Source: Dendrobium chrysotoxum (taxonomy: Eukaryota; Streptophyta; Magnoliopsida; Asparagales; Orchidaceae). Taken from it: a DNA stretch of 64,000 nucleotides. The stretch is from NCBI GenBank assembly GCA_019925795.1, contig CM034314.1, positions 79,232,780 through 79,296,779 of the forward strand, in the 5' to 3' direction. The notes under the pieces are model-generated. The model worked only from the letters and a program-made list of their open reading frames with translations, searched no databases and was not told the DNA's origin. Of this stretch, positions 1 to 12,872 are shown in pieces (position 1 is the stretch's first letter; every line of letters starts with the position of its first letter). Both the position numbers and the translations under genes were made by a program.

Positions 1-129
1 GATATTTATAATTTTTATATTTTAAAAATAATGTATAAAAATTGAATAAGTATAATATTAAAATAATTTAGAAATAATAAGTCATTTAACTAGAATCTGT
101 GCTTAAAATGATTAATATTAGAATATCGT

Positions 130-470
130 GAGTTGGGTGTCGATGCCATGTATCAGGCATCGAGAGAGGAGACGACAATACTGTCGAGAGTCAAACATCG
201 ATGTTCTGCAATAACTATTGGGAGTCAATGTCAAGAGGGCGTCTGTCGTCGATGTTGAGAGGGGGTTGGTCATCAATGTTATGAAGACGTTGGACAAAGA
301 TGAGCTGTCAAGTTGGTGTAGAAATTGCTAGCGCCATGCATCAATGTCAAGACAATGTCTGAATTTGATGTTGAGATGGTTTTGAAATGTCGATGTTGTA
401 ACGACGTCAGATGTCGATATTGAGATGACATCGGACATTGTTGTGAAATCAAAGTCGCGACCCACCGAAG
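130..470. repeat. Degenerate short tandem repeat
   Basis: The stretch repeats variants of 'tgtcgatgttgagatg' and 'gacgtcggaca' many times at irregular spacing of roughly 25-40 bases. It is more GC-rich than its surroundings. No reading frame stays open through it that resembles a known protein. It is probably a decayed minisatellite or part of a transposon. The unit length was judged by eye. Confidence 0.4.
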
Positions 471-639
471 AGAAATGAAAATGAGAATATTCAATGAATG
501 GGGTATTGAATGTGGATAAAATATAATAAATTTAGTTTTTATAATAAATAAAAATTTTAAATACAATAAATTATTAATTTTAAAATTCATAAAATAGGTT
601 TGCCCTTTTTCTTATTTATTTTCCACCAAGCCTGGGGGC

Positions 640-1466
640 TTTTCATGGAGTTTTCAGTATTTTTCTTTGATGTCATTTACCTTTGGAAGAAGTATTTTGT
701 CTGTTTTTAGTGGAACAGTCTATGGCACCGAGTCCTTTACCATGAGGTTTGGTAGTTATCATGACAGATGTTTCAAATACCGAAGCACCGAGCATTACCA
801 TAGTTCTGCCTTCTTTGGCTTGTATGAGAGAAAAAAATCTCATTATGTGATGGTAGTTTTTTTTTCTATTCAAGATTTGAACATGAACTTAGTCAAAGTT
901 ATCATCGAGTCTTGCAAAAAACTCAAACACCATTTCTATTTTTACGAATTGCATGAGAATGATCACATCATTGAGCGTATCTTTTTGAGATCTTAATAAT
1001 AATTAAGCTCAAGCCAATAAACTTTAATTGCATTGAAGTACTCAATAACATGAATTTTATCTTGTTTGGTTATTAAAATCTTAGTTTTAATCATGTAAGT
1101 AAAGCAAAATCATTCACTTTTGAGTACGTTTATTTGACAACATTCCAAACTTCTTTTGCGGTTGAGAGAAACATATATAATCCACTGATAACACGTACCA
1201 TAGTATTCCAAAAGCATATCATGATCATGGAATTTACTTCATCCCCAAAAATATTAATTTTGCGTCCTTTGGCTCCGAAAAATGACCCATAAGAAGATGG
1301 ATATTTCTTTCCTTCCACAAAACTTGTCACAATTTTGGATCATTTTAAATAATTTCTCCCTTTTGGCAATGAAGCTTGTTTGTAGCCCCTGAAATTCTCC
1401 TTTAGTATGATTGTTATCATTCATAATAATCAACTTCTTAGAGGAGAAGTCAAAGAAAACAACCAT
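640..1466 (-). pseudogene. Ty1/copia gag remnant (UBN2-type)
   Basis: Translated on the minus strand with frame changes, this resembles the plant copia Gag region. Near 1400-1130 it reads like K-N-Y-L-x-W-S-K-x-V, then an N-S-M-I-M block, then 'YMFLSTAKEVWNVVK', the usual FxxTAKEVWDxxK signature of UBN2 Gag. After a gap, 940-673 reads like the downstream part (FARLDDNFD, VQIL, FSLIQAKEGRTMVMLG). A tRNA-Met primer-binding-like site lies just upstream on the same strand at 1544-1553, as expected for a 5' leader. Several stops and frameshifts show it is dead. No zinc knuckle or pol follows. It would lie in a long intron of the minus-strand CCCH gene if that gene continues to the left. Confidence 0.65.
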
Positions 1467-1543
1467 ACTGAAGGGAAGGAAGAATGTCGACAGAAAGGGA
1501 GAAAAAAAAAGAACAAAGGTGGAAGACTAAACCCTAACATCTA

Positions 1544-1553
1544 TCTGATACCA
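1544..1553 (-). other. Primer binding site (tRNA-Met type)
   Basis: The minus strand reads TGGTATCAGA, which matches the start of the usual initiator tRNA-Met primer-binding site of plant LTR retrotransposons. It sits about 80 bases upstream of the copia Gag remnant on the same strand, so position and orientation agree. The LTR that should precede it, at higher coordinates, could not be delimited. Confidence 0.55.
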
Positions 1554-1879
1554 TTTTAGAAAATTAGAAAAACATAAAAAAATCTACATAGAATTTTATT
1601 ATTTGATTATATACAAAGTGTGAAAGTATTCATATACTTCTCCAAAATACAAATCAAAGCTATTTAAAAAAAAAAAAAGAAAAAAGTCCCAAGAGGGGGC
1701 CGCAGCTAGAATAGGAAGAGGAGGCAAACGAATTGCAATCTAAGAGCTATAAAAGGATCAATCTAATAGTTAGAGCCCTTTAATCCGTGTGCTCAAGGAT
1801 CCACGCCACACGAACTTCAACAACAAAATTATTTCTTTTCCGATTAAAAGATATAGAGTAGCAAAAAGATCTCTATATA

Positions 1880-1960
1880 ATTTTTATTGGCCTTGAAAAG
1901 GCGTATGATCAAGTATACTAAATCAACCTTGAAGTACTCAAAAAGAAAATGTGTAATATG
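1880..1960 (+). pseudogene. RTE LINE reverse-transcriptase scrap
   Basis: The plus strand reads IIFIGLEKAYDQVY, a stop, then INLEVLKKK. This resembles the RTE reverse-transcriptase block F-I-D-L-E-K-A-Y-D-K-V...W-x-V-L-x-K-K that better copies in this window show at 33.3 kb. Only this block is recognisable. Confidence 0.4.
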
Positions 1961-2209
1961 CTAAATTTATAAAAATATGTATGAGAACGACTAGCATTAA
2001 AAGCATTGGCAAAGAGACATTTTGGAATGGCATAATAATAATATAGCAATGCATAATTTATTCAAAAAAAAAAGAAATGGAAGTAGATCTGAAAAAATGC
2101 ATAAATATAAAACTTTAGGTCTAGATGAGATAACTATAGATTTTTGGATAATTACTGGGATATTGCAATGATTTGTTTAATAATCATTTTAAGATAATCT
2201 TGAAGACTA

Positions 2210-2640
2210 AGATGATATCAATTGGTTGGAGAAGAAGTATTTTGGAACCAACATTTATGAACAAAGGTGATGTTCGATATTATGCTGTAACTAGAGGAAT
2301 CAAACTTTGAATCATACAATGAAACTATCGGAGAGAATGAACGTAAGCTTAGAATAAATTACATCAATTTCAGATAATAAATTTGATTTTCATGAAAAAA
2401 AATCTACAATGGAAGTATTTTTATGAAAAGACAATTAAGATGGAAATTAAGAACAAAGAAATGATTTTCATATGATTTTTAATGATCTTTGAGAAGGTAT
2501 ATGATTGAATACCATGAGATTAATTTAGTGAGCTTTAAGACTTCTTCCTTAAAGCTACGTTGACATTATCAAGGAAATGTATAATGAAGCAGTGCCTAGT
2601 ATTAGAAATTTTAGAGTTAAAAATGGATGATTAAAAGTAC
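2210..2640 (+). pseudogene. RTE LINE reverse-transcriptase fragment
   Basis: The plus strand reads GWRRSILEPTFMNKGDVR near 2225-2280, matching the RTE motif 'W-R-K-S-x-L-x-P-I-x-K-N-K-G-D'. A decayed L-E-K-x-Y-D block follows near 2490, then 'IIKEMYNEAVPSIR' near 2565. The order of blocks agrees with the better RTE copies at 33 and 63 kb. Stops and frameshifts are frequent, so this is an old dead copy. Confidence 0.6.
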
Positions 2641-2696
2641 AAAAACGTTATAAAATTACAAATTCATAGATAACATAGCATTAAACAATTGGTGAA

Positions 2697-3540
2697 TGTT
2701 GGAAATCTATGAAGACACCACACACTAATGATCATTACAAGAAACATTTTAATTCAAAACTTGTATGGATGATGGCATTTGCTGTTAGATCTACTCCAAC
2801 ATTCTTCAAGTCACCTTCCAGGGCAGTCCATGCTATAAATAGTAGTAAGGTCTCAAGGGCCAAATCTATAATGCAAACACCAAGACTTACCCAATAGCTA
2901 TCATCTATATTTCCGTCTCATGAGCTTTAATCCTCTGTATATAAAGAGAATGGAGAAGAGAGACCTATGTGTCATTAGAGATATGTTCTTGTATATTATT
3001 GTACTTTTTTTCTCTCAGATAGTGGATACTTGTCTAAGCCTGATGCATAGCAAATGTGGATCACAATACTGAGATTTGTGTTTTCTCAATTTTCTTGTTT
3101 TGTTGTTACTCTACCTCCTCATAAAGCACCCCAAGTATAGCTCCTTCTCTTCTACAACTCCTCAAAACCCTAAACACTTGAGTTTCCATTCATCTAGGGT
3201 AAGACTTACCATCGTTCACAAATAGTACTTGTTCATGCATATTATTCTTCTTGTAGTGAATTGAATTTATATAACATGTTGATTTAATTTATCAGGATTT
3301 ATGTTCATCTTATGATAAACTTACATGTGTTTGATTTCAAGCAGAGGTAAGGATAAGGTAGAAGCTAAAATTAATGGTTTTGTTGTATGATAAATTTGTT
3401 TATGAAACATATGATCATATAATGATCCTGACTTATAATAACCCTCTTTGGGGTATCTATTTGATAATATTCTCTACTTATTCTCCGCTTGAAACTCGGT
3501 ATAACACATTATAAATCATCAACACCAGCATCCACAACAA
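2697..3540 (+). mobile_element. Candidate LTR with TATA box
   Basis: The segment starts TGTTGGAAATC, has a good TATA box (TATATAAAG at 2938-2946) about 240 bases in, and is followed by pyrimidine-rich leader-like DNA. This is the layout of a copia-type LTR. The 3' end is not certain, and I could find neither a convincing target duplication nor a primer site. It could also be host promoter-like sequence. Confidence 0.3.
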
Positions 3541-4407
3541 TGTAGGTAATATATTCTCAACGTAGTGGAATCTTGTTTGTACAACTAGTTTATAATTTGG
3601 CTTATACTTCTATTTTCATATTGTTCGTTGGTTAAACCCTTCAACCAAAGTCAATCATGGTCAACCAAAATTACCAAAAATGTCATTATGCCTTAGCCTT
3701 GGGTGAACCTAGGTCAAACCCAACCCCTCGACTCTAAGCTTGGGTCAAACTGATCCGCCACTCCTTAAAGATCAATTTGACTCATTCTAGATCCTTGGTC
3801 AAGTCCTGTTAACCATAGGTTATAAATATTTTAAATCTTAGCCCAAATTAAGTTGGTTGGCCTTTCCCCAATTGAAACAGACAGCCAAGTACAAATTTCA
3901 TCATGAACATTTTATTTGTATAATTATCACAAGTTAACTAAAGATAATTACCTGGCTACAATTATTTTTTTATTACCAACGTGAAGCCCAGCAACAAAAC
4001 TATCAGCATTATCATCAACAACCATGTCAGCATATGCTCAAGACATTAATTTTATTTTTCAAAGATTTGTCAACTGCCATCTATATTTGGAAAGTTGATT
4101 CATCCATTCTTCTTAGTCAAGGACTTATAAGAAAAACTAATAATTCTCACAAATAATAGAAGAATATCATATAAAGTGCAATAAGTTAAAGGTATTTTAA
4201 AAAAATAAAAAAGAAGTAATGAAATAATAATTAATAAATACATTTCGATTAAGTACCCAACTCATTATATAGGGTAAAATAGCTACCAAAATTTAGAGAG
4301 TTCACTAAAGATATTAGAGAGCATATATGAAAAAAAATATCTTATGCTAGTAATCAAAGTAGTTAGAAAAATCCAGGACATAAACAAAAAAAATGGTAAA
4401 AGGTCAC

Positions 4408-4652
4408 CTCTTTCCAGTCTGGGATTCCACCTTCAGGAACCCAAACTGGATGATCAAACTTGCAGGCCTCTCCAAATTTACATGTTCTTGTCAACATATA
4501 GTGAACACAATCCTTCTCTCCAGGTCGCTGGGGATACATAGGCAGGTGGCTTGCACTTACGAGTTTAGGGCGTTTGACCAAAGAGTATGCAGATAATAAA
4601 GCATCACTTGGCCCAATAGTGCTATTTGCCATAATACTCTGATTGTAGAGAG
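4408..4652 (-). CDS. CCCH zinc-finger protein, exon 2 (C3H37/HUA1-like)
   Basis: Second exon of the gene that starts at 8353. The acceptor is chosen at 4654-4653 (ATAG before CTCTCTAC). It is the only nearby AG that joins the phase-1 end of exon 1 in the zinc-finger frame, and it yields the expected ALYNQS linker. The exon adds 82 codons (residues 109-190). It contains YPQRPGEKDC and a full C-x8-C-x5-C-x3-H finger with C157, C166, C172 and H176, followed by the family signature 'WVPEGGIPDWKE'. The exon ends at the GT donor 4407-4406, phase 0. Proteins of this family bind RNA in the nucleus and usually carry five or six such fingers. The remaining fingers are not visible down to position 1, so the gene either has a second intron longer than 4.4 kb or is truncated. 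Confidence 0.85.
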
Positions 4653-5759
4653 CTATATATCGATAGTAGAGAAAATAAAATAAGACAACAGCAGCATACA
4701 GGTTTGGTATATATAATATAAACTAACATTATTAAAAATAGTATCTGTAATCATGCAATAACATATAAGTTGTAAGTAAACATGTTGAAATATAATATAT
4801 TAATTTTCTCCTACAAAATTCCCCTTACTAAAACTTGACAATCAGCCTGCAAGTACTACAGCACATATTCAGTGATTATGGTCTAAGAGCTCCCGAAGAT
4901 AGCAAATAGTATTGTGTATCTTCAGTGATAATGGGCAAGCTTTCCCCAAGATTGCATAGCTGCAAGCTAGGACAGCTGCTACTAGTACAAAGTCAATAAG
5001 ATGCTACGCCTCAGGAAATTAGAATAGGATTAACGACAAAAACAAGCCCATTACAGCTAAAACCATACTAGAAGTTCAATAAGATTGAATTATTATTTTC
5101 CATTTTACGTGAACAAAATATGCCTATTTACTCCCAGGAAAAAACTCTAACAAACTGCAAAGTTCAACTCAGTGATTAGGAATGTGACAGTAGCCCGCAT
5201 AACAGCAGCCAAATACCTAAAGTTGAGAAAATTAGGATGTCTTTGGAGCATCAAAAAGGCTCAAATGCAAGCTAACAAAAGACTTGGCCTCAGGAATACA
5301 GCAAAAACAAGACTAATGTTAAAACAACACAATGTCGCAATGCAGACTGCAAAAGAAAATCTTGTGAGTGTGAACTGGTTACTAAAGTTCTTCAAAAAAA
5401 CTACACAAAGAAGTTATTCCAAAGAAATAATTGTTTCAAATCACAAATTTTGCAACCTTTCCAGTTCATCAGGCACATTTACTTCTTTAGTAGGACAAAG
5501 CCAAACCTGATACTCATCTCAATGGAGACCATATGACCATAGGGAATAAGTTGTTTCTCGCATGCTATTTACTAACTTCAATAAGAACGCATTTTCTCGT
5601 AGTGCAAATGAAAAATGATTTAAATTTCCAAAAATACCAGTTATACGCATTTCAGTTAAAGGCATATAGGTAACAGCAAGAAACTCATAAATAAAACTTG
5701 CTATGTACTTTTGTTAGTTTATGTCTATTTAACTATGTGTGCATGCATATAAAATTGTA

Positions 5760-6450
5760 ATATTTTTCTGTGTCTCCTCGTGTACACGCAAGTTTTACGT
5801 GATGATGCATAGCACACATGTTTACAAATGTATATGTGCATTGACTATATCATTCACAATATCCCAACCACATTCATTTCTCATATTCTATTTAACCTGT
5901 TGTATCCTAAATTCAAATTGAACCATAACCTATATTCCATTTCCCATATATTTAAATGCATATTTTGACAACAAAATAATGTCTTAGAAACACAATTAGC
6001 ATTGATTTGGATGTTACATTTCAAATACTTAAATTAGATGTATTGTCAATTGACCACCTCCATATGAACCTTAAACTGTTGCATATTGAAAAAAGCTTGG
6101 TGCATATCTTTTTCTGTGTCTCCTCGTGCACGCACAAGTTTTAGGTGATGATGCATAGCATACATCTTTACAAATGTATATGTGCATTGGCTATATCATT
6201 CACAATATCCCTACCGCGTTCATTTCTCATATTCTATTTGATTTGTTGAATCATCAATTCAAATTGAACAATCATAACCTACATTCCATTACCATACATT
6301 TAAATGTATATTTTGGCAACAAAATAATGTCTTGGAAACATAATTAACATTGATTTGGATTTTACACTTCAAATACTTAAATTTGATGCATGTCAATTGA
6401 CCATCTTCCATCTCCATATGAACCTTAAAATGTTGCATATTGTAAAAAAT
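5760..6450. repeat. 345-bp tandem duplication in intron 1
   Basis: Two consecutive units of about 345 bases align over their whole length. The anchor 'ctgtgtctcctcgtg' occurs at 5769 and again at 6114, and both units end near 'atgaaccttaaa.tgttgcatattg'. They differ by scattered substitutions and small indels, so the duplication is not very recent. The repeat lies wholly within intron 1 of the CCCH gene. Confidence 0.85.
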
Positions 6451-8028
6451 CTAGCACGGAAGGAATAAAATTTAGAAAGCAAACTTGATAAACATCGCCT
6501 GTAGGCCAAACTGCCAATAGTCAAGGCTTAAGTTAACCACAATAATAACAAGAATTTATAACAATTGAACCACAAAAAGAATCATGCATGTGTTTTTAAG
6601 AAAATATTGTCTTATAAAGTGGTACAACTACCACATTTGTAGAAAAGAAATAAAAGAATATTAATATAATCATTCTTTTATCAAACTTTCAATGAAAATG
6701 TTTCACATGGCATAATAAAAGTTAAATGTATTTGGAAAGAAAGCACCAACATGCATAAGATACTAGCAGCCCAATAGTTTCCATCTCAGATATAGAATCA
6801 TAAAGGCAAATGGCATGTTCCAAAATCTTATAAAAGTATTCAATAATTTGATATCAGAAATAAGTAAAAGAGGAGGAAATGGGCCCTACTTATTATATGC
6901 ATATGACCGGGCAATAACAACAGAAAGAAATAATGCAATCAAAAAGACCCAAAACCTCGCTGAGATCAATGCATGAAAAGAAGAAATGGCAGAAGTATGA
7001 TGGGGATAAATATTACAGTCTACATGTAGCATCAATGGAGTCCAGACTACTACATTTGATAAGACTCAACCCACACGAAAAAAGGACTTCGGCATAAAAT
7101 CATAAGGATGACATGCATATTTACCATCCCTGCAAGCCTTTGAAAAAAAAGGCTATATTCACCTCTTACATATAGGGCAGTGACAAACTTATTGAACAAA
7201 TATATTATCAAGATACTAAAAACACAAAAATCGCCTGAAGAGAGAGATAAGGCGCTTGCTTTTGTTGATACAGAGCTAATAAATAAAACTCTAACCCGTA
7301 TGGTGAATTTCTTGTAATAACTTAAATTTTGATATTTGTAGTAGGTTTACAAAATGATAAATCTCTATTAAAAAGAAACTCATCATAATTTGTAATTTAT
7401 GGACCATCATCAAAACATTTTTAGGAAGTGCAGTTTATGACATATAATAAATCTCCATATGTCTATTCAGATATTGAATAAGTAAATTAATTCATATACA
7501 CAACTCCTTACAAATATAATAAATCAAAAGAGAGCAAAAATGATCATATACAATAATATCATGAGATAATAATGAAACTCTGTGAATTGAACATAAGAAT
7601 CACAAAAAGGAGACATCAGTGCATTTTCTAGCCCATTTCCTTCATAATCCTTTAACATTAATTTCTATCCCGTCAACTTAATGGTGTTTGTTCTACTCTT
7701 GAATATACACATCCAAACCACAGCCGTTGTTTTCAATAATCTTATGTTCATTAAAATAAAATAATAAGTTCAAATTGGGAGAGCTAAATAAGAAAAAAAA
7801 ATGACAAAATAGCAAAATTTCAAATTATATGTTACCTACTCTACGCTAGCATGTTCTCTCCTAGATTCCAACGACATATTTTACTGCTCGCCTAAAAATT
7901 AAGATTATCCCCAACAAATCCGATAGAACCAGACGCTAGTCCTATGGCACCCTAAACATCAATCAATCAATATGTTTCCTTGAAGCAACAAGCCGGAAAC
8001 AAGAAAGAAGAGAAAAACAAACCCTCAC

Positions 8029-8353
8029 CTTCAGCGGACCTCTTCGACCCAGCGTTCACCGTCGTGGTAACGCCCAACCCGTCCGCCCCACGCAATGAGA
8101 CAGCATTCAAACCCGCGCCAATATTTCCAGCTGAGTAGATAGCGACGCCGGGTATTTCTGTACCTGGAGCTCTTAAACCATTGCTCTGAGTCGCGTAGAG
8201 GTAAGAAGCTTGTTCACCCGTAATGGAGGTTCCATCAGTGGAATAAAAGGAGGAGCCGACGGCGACAGGCAGGTAGGGCTCGGCGCCGTGTAAGGAATAA
8301 CCGCCTCCAACGCCGCCGGGGAAGCTCGTGCTATAGTAGATCTGTTTGGCCAT
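8029..8353 (-). CDS. CCCH zinc-finger protein, exon 1 (C3H37/HUA1-like)
   Basis: First coding exon, 108 codons plus one base, starting MAKQIYYSTSFPGG. It is rich in G, A, S and Y, with no membrane segment or signal peptide, and includes 'EQASYLYATQSNGL', similar to the low-complexity N-terminus of HUA1/C3H37-type CCCH proteins. The donor is AAG/GTGAGG at 8028-8027, phase 1. The intron of 3376 bases to 4653 leads into the exon with the first finger. The start codon is supported by the GC-rich leader with a telo-box just upstream and the absence of an earlier in-frame ATG with similar composition. The family acts in pre-mRNA processing (HUA1 in AGAMOUS mRNA); the function here is inferred from the family. 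Confidence 0.85.
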
Positions 8354-8375
8354 TTGGCGAGGAGTGGAGGAGGAA

Positions 8376-8384
8376 TTAGGGTTT
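8376..8384 (-). promoter_or_regulatory. Telo-box in the CCCH gene leader
   Basis: The minus strand reads AAACCCTAA 23 bases upstream of the CCCH start codon, within a GC-rich leader. This is the telo-box found near the transcription start of many plant housekeeping and RNA-metabolism genes. No clear TATA box was seen upstream, which fits that promoter class. Confidence 0.5.
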
Positions 8385-8449
8385 TTTGCGGCGCGCGGGA
8401 GGGAAAGATAAGCGGGGTTTGCTTATGGGGCTTCGATTTCACTGGAGGA

Positions 8450-11400
8450 ATTAGATTTTATGGAACAATTAGGCGTTTGTTTAAAGGGCAAGGCTGGATT
8501 TTCGACTACGGCGGTTTTTTATCTTATTAGGCTGCCCACAATCCACATTCTCTCATTAGGATAGGAATTGGTTTGTGTAATTATTCACTTTGGTTAAAAA
8601 GAACTTCTTTTAATCTATCATGGATTAAAGTGTTCTTTCTTAAGTCTTTTATTTATAAAAAAGTCATCTCAAATGAAGCTTTATAGTGAGAAATTTGACT
8701 TTATAAGCCTTATAATATCAAATTTTTGACATTTATGCCCAAATTTATTTGCTTAGGCAAATATGGTTGAAAAATGAAGAAATGCTCTCTATGATAGAAA
8801 AATAATGCATAGTATTTATTGACAATGTGAATGTTCAAACAAAAAAGTTGCTTGAACATCTCTCTTACAAGCATCCTCTCCATCTCCAATGATCTAGCTG
8901 GATAGACTTGTTCATCGTAAGCATGCACCCTTCCGATGAACAGAAAGTTGATCTTCATATTGATGATTATATAAGTTTGCATGCAATCGTCATCCTTCCA
9001 ATGTCCTCAAATTTGTTATAAATGAACAAGGATCGAACTCTATATTCAATGTTAAAACCTTGATGAAACATTTGCTTTGAATATTATATGCAAAATTTAG
9101 GTTTAAAGAAGGCTCGACAAAGGTATAAACTTCTAATAGGAGCTCTAAATACTAAACCCTAAATCCTAAACACCATTAAGCCTTATATTATATATTAGAA
9201 AAATGTTTGAATAATGTTCAAATTATATTTCAACTCTTCAAATAAGGTTCAAACACAATTTAAACAAGCAGTTAAATGAGGTTCTAACCTTTTTTCCCTC
9301 ATTATCTTGTATGAATTTGATTCGTTTAAATAGATATTATATGCATGCAGATGTCCCAGTTAATCACACTTGTACAAAGGTATTGCATTCCTTTGGTGAC
9401 ATATAGAGTTGGGAATGTGAGGGATAATATTATTACACAAATTGAGACTTTTGATCTTCGTGGATGAGCTAAGAAATCCCCTTTTAAGTGGCTTTCTAAA
9501 GCTCCTTAGTTGTGATTCTTTGAGACCCTAATTCATCAACTTCTGTTGATGATGGTTATAATGAAGAGAATGATGAGGACTCTATTACATTCGATTTTAG
9601 AGGTAAGAACACTAAATTGGAATTATAGTATTTATTTTTATTATTGGGTTAAGGTTTGATGAATTTTCATATGATTAGAAGTTTAAGGAGATGACCATAA
9701 GTAGTAAGTTAATTGATAACAACTTGCATGGTGATCATAATATTAAGAATGTAAACATGAAAATACATTTATGAAGTGTGCTTAGAAAGATGATATATAA
9801 AATTTATGTCTATATTTCCTCATTGATTCTGTTCTACTCAACCATGAGAAGTATTGTGTTATCTTTGTTGAGATGTTGTATTGTTTACAAATTAAAAAAA
9901 CATTCTTAGGATACTAATAAAAAAGACTATCATGGGAGAAGAAGTATGCTAAAATGATTGAAAAAGGATATATTGCACTATAAGAGAAATGTATTTAAAA
10001 AGAAAGCCTTGTCATAGTACACGATTATTTGACATGATATATCATTACAGTAATGGCTTATAAAGCCATTCCAAAATAAAGAAAAATATACACTTAGTAT
10101 CTTAGAAAGAGGACACACATAATATTAAGCTAAAAGAGCAATAAAGATCTCACTGAAAAATATATTGTTTTAACTAATGAATGAAACTACAAGTTACATG
10201 CAAAGTATTATGTTTTAAATGTTAATTTAGCTTAATTTTTATTGTGAATTAAATTGTAAAATTGCATTAAATTCTTTTATAGTTGTTTATTAACCCACCA
10301 CTGGTGCACAATTTTATAGTTGACCTTTGACCAATATTATGAACATTATGATTGCACAGCTTTATGTGAGTTTCAGAATAAAAACTTAGTCATGCTTTTG
10401 TTGGGTAAATTCTAAAACCAAGTGATAAATGAAAATGGTGGGAGGTGCAGGTTAAAAATCATTTTTATTCAAATGTGAAAGTTTAAAAATAATGGCGCCA
10501 ATGATAATTCTCTTAAGAGGCACCAAGCCCCGAAGGAGAAGAACACAAGGTATAAGCTTCAAGCAAGCCATTCCAAAAGCTATCAATTTCATTCATTTAA
10601 AATTAAAAAGGAACACATAGGGATACTTATAGTATTATATAAGCAAGGAAGTTAAGAGGTGGGGATGTCGACCATGCATTTGAGAAGTCACATGAAGTTA
10701 AATTTATCTTGTTTTATTAATGCTTAGAAACTTGATTTAGCATAATTCCTTTTTAGTTGGCCAACCCATATTCGATATTGCGAGCTCGTATTCATGATTT
10801 TTATGCATGGCCTAGAGCTATATAATGTAGATTGGTGGAGTTTGGGTATTTTTCCAAGCTTTGCAAATATTCATAATCCTTCCAAATAAATAAAGCTCCA
10901 AAAATTAAGCTTTGACCCATGATCTTTTGTGCCCATTCCATGTGGTGGGTGAACTTAATAGAAAGCTTTCAAAATAATAAATGATACATTCTCATAATAC
11001 TTAATAATGATAGTTCTCATAATAAAATTATAAAAGGTACATAATAAGCTTTCTTCATAATATTCAAACTCTCATAATAATTCTTCTCAACATAATTATA
11101 TCAAATTTTGTTCTACATCACATACATACCATTGCAAATAATCATACATATTCTATACATCAAAAGTAAGTATTTAATATGTATTTTATAATCAATATGA
11201 CCAGTGCTATTTGCATTAAACATATGTGACTTATATAAATAAAATTTTTAATATTCAACAGAGGAAATTTGTATGGAAATATGTCTTAGCGCTTTATAAA
11301 TCAATTTTATTTTAGGTGTTTATACAACAATGAATCAAGGCATAATGATTGGTAGTTATGAATATTAAATCTAGTGTGATTTTGCTCCCCATGGATATTA

Positions 11401-11470
11401 CTGTTAATAAGAATACCCTGATAATATGACTAAAATTAGACCCATTTGATAGTCAGTTGTGTGGGTGATG
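8450..11470. other. Intergenic, no recognisable gene
   Basis: About 3 kb of AT-rich sequence upstream of the CCCH gene. Reading frames are short and match nothing I recognise. The first few hundred bases next to the gene must hold its promoter. I saw no clear transposon termini. Confidence 0.5.
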
Positions 11471-12869
11471 TGTTTACACGTGTGGTGTTGTATATGCTAA
11501 GCTGGGAGTTGAAATATGCTTTGATTTTTTTATATGAATTGCCCATTAAATATGCAAGTGCACATGTAGATCAAGTAATAAAGTGATATGAGAGAATGTC
11601 AATCCCACGATAAAGTATTCTACTAACATGTAAGTAAACTAATATTGCCTACTACAATTATAATGTTTATCATACTGAACAAAACTCAGGGTTTGGTTCT
11701 GTCACTGTAGTGAATTATAAAATAAAAGATAAGATACTATATGATAAAAATATTTTGGACTAATGAATGTGATTACCTAATAAGACTCACTTGTTTATGT
11801 GGATCAGAGCATATGCAGCTCTGATCTCCGTCGAGCTTCAAGGGATGTAAAGAGAGGCTTATGGTCTTCCTACAATGAATATATCTCTATATAACCTACA
11901 AGGTTAAACATTTAATGTCTAGATATGCAAACATTCTATTTCAATACTCCTATTTGTTTCAATATTCATCCGTTGAGGCAATATATCACACCAATTTTTA
12001 ACTACACACATGATCATTATATGCATTAAATTAAATACGAGCGATATTGAAAATATATATTATACATGTCAAAGCATAAGAGTCAAAATTAATACTAGCA
12101 TTGAGATTGCACCATTAGTCCAATGCTGAGAAATTGACTAGATAATATAAAGAAAGAGAGTAAACTGATTTATATTTTTTGCATAAAAGAAGATACAAGA
12201 GGAAAATCAAAGAAAAATGTCATTCGGATAATGCAAATGCACTCTCCACACTCATTTCTTCTTCAAATGTATGATTGCTCGCTATAAGATAGGCTAAGAG
12301 CTTTAAATAAAGTATCTTACTTTTCCCTAGCCTCCCTTAGACTTAACTATAAGGAGGCACTAGAGAAAAACACACGGCTAAAAAATGACCAAAGATGATA
12401 AAACTCTAATTATCTCTCTCACTAACAAATTGAAAAGCTATTTATATTAGCACAAAAGCGAACGCATGCGTCACGACGCTCGACTTGGTTGCGCCTTGGC
12501 GTTATAATGATGAATTAGAACCTCAATATTGTTGTACTTGCTCCGCTATGGCGCTAACCTTGATGTTGTCATGGCGCTGAATTAATTGTCAATTTTCTCA
12601 AGACTCCAACGTTGTGATTTTCTGATCTTGCGCCAAGGCGTTATAGACACTGCGGCACTGGTAGTTGGTGCACTGCGACGCTATTTTAACACTTATGAAT
12701 TTTTCTTCTTTTTCCTGAGCATTTTCTACGCATAATCAACTAAAAAAATATATTTTTATTGATATTTAACATAATAAAATGCTACACAAGTTACACTTAA
12801 TACCACTATAATAAGAAAAAACATATATTTTCAAACATAATATTAAGACCATTAGACTCATTCCCAACA
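11471..12869 (+). repeat. LTR-like repeat, copy 1
   Basis: The segment starts TGTTTACACGTG and ends TTCCCAACA, so it has LTR-like TG...CA ends. It shares ordered landmarks with 14139-15735: an 'AAGTAATAAAGTGA' block followed by 'caatcccacga', a 'caatactcctatttgtt' block, an 'aatatatcacacca' block, and a GC-rich part full of GGCGCT/GGCGTT words. No matching 5-bp flanks were found. It directly precedes the protease/RT linker of a decayed gypsy element. Confidence 0.6.
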
Positions 12870-12872
12870 AGC

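Noticed and set aside
667..996. 109-codon plus-strand open frame
   Set aside because: It overlaps the minus-strand copia Gag remnant, whose reading is supported by family motifs and a primer site; the plus frame is its shadow.
5172..5510. 112-codon plus-strand frame inside intron 1 of the CCCH gene
   Set aside because: Lys-rich frame in AT-rich intron DNA with no recognisable motif; no reason to prefer it over chance.
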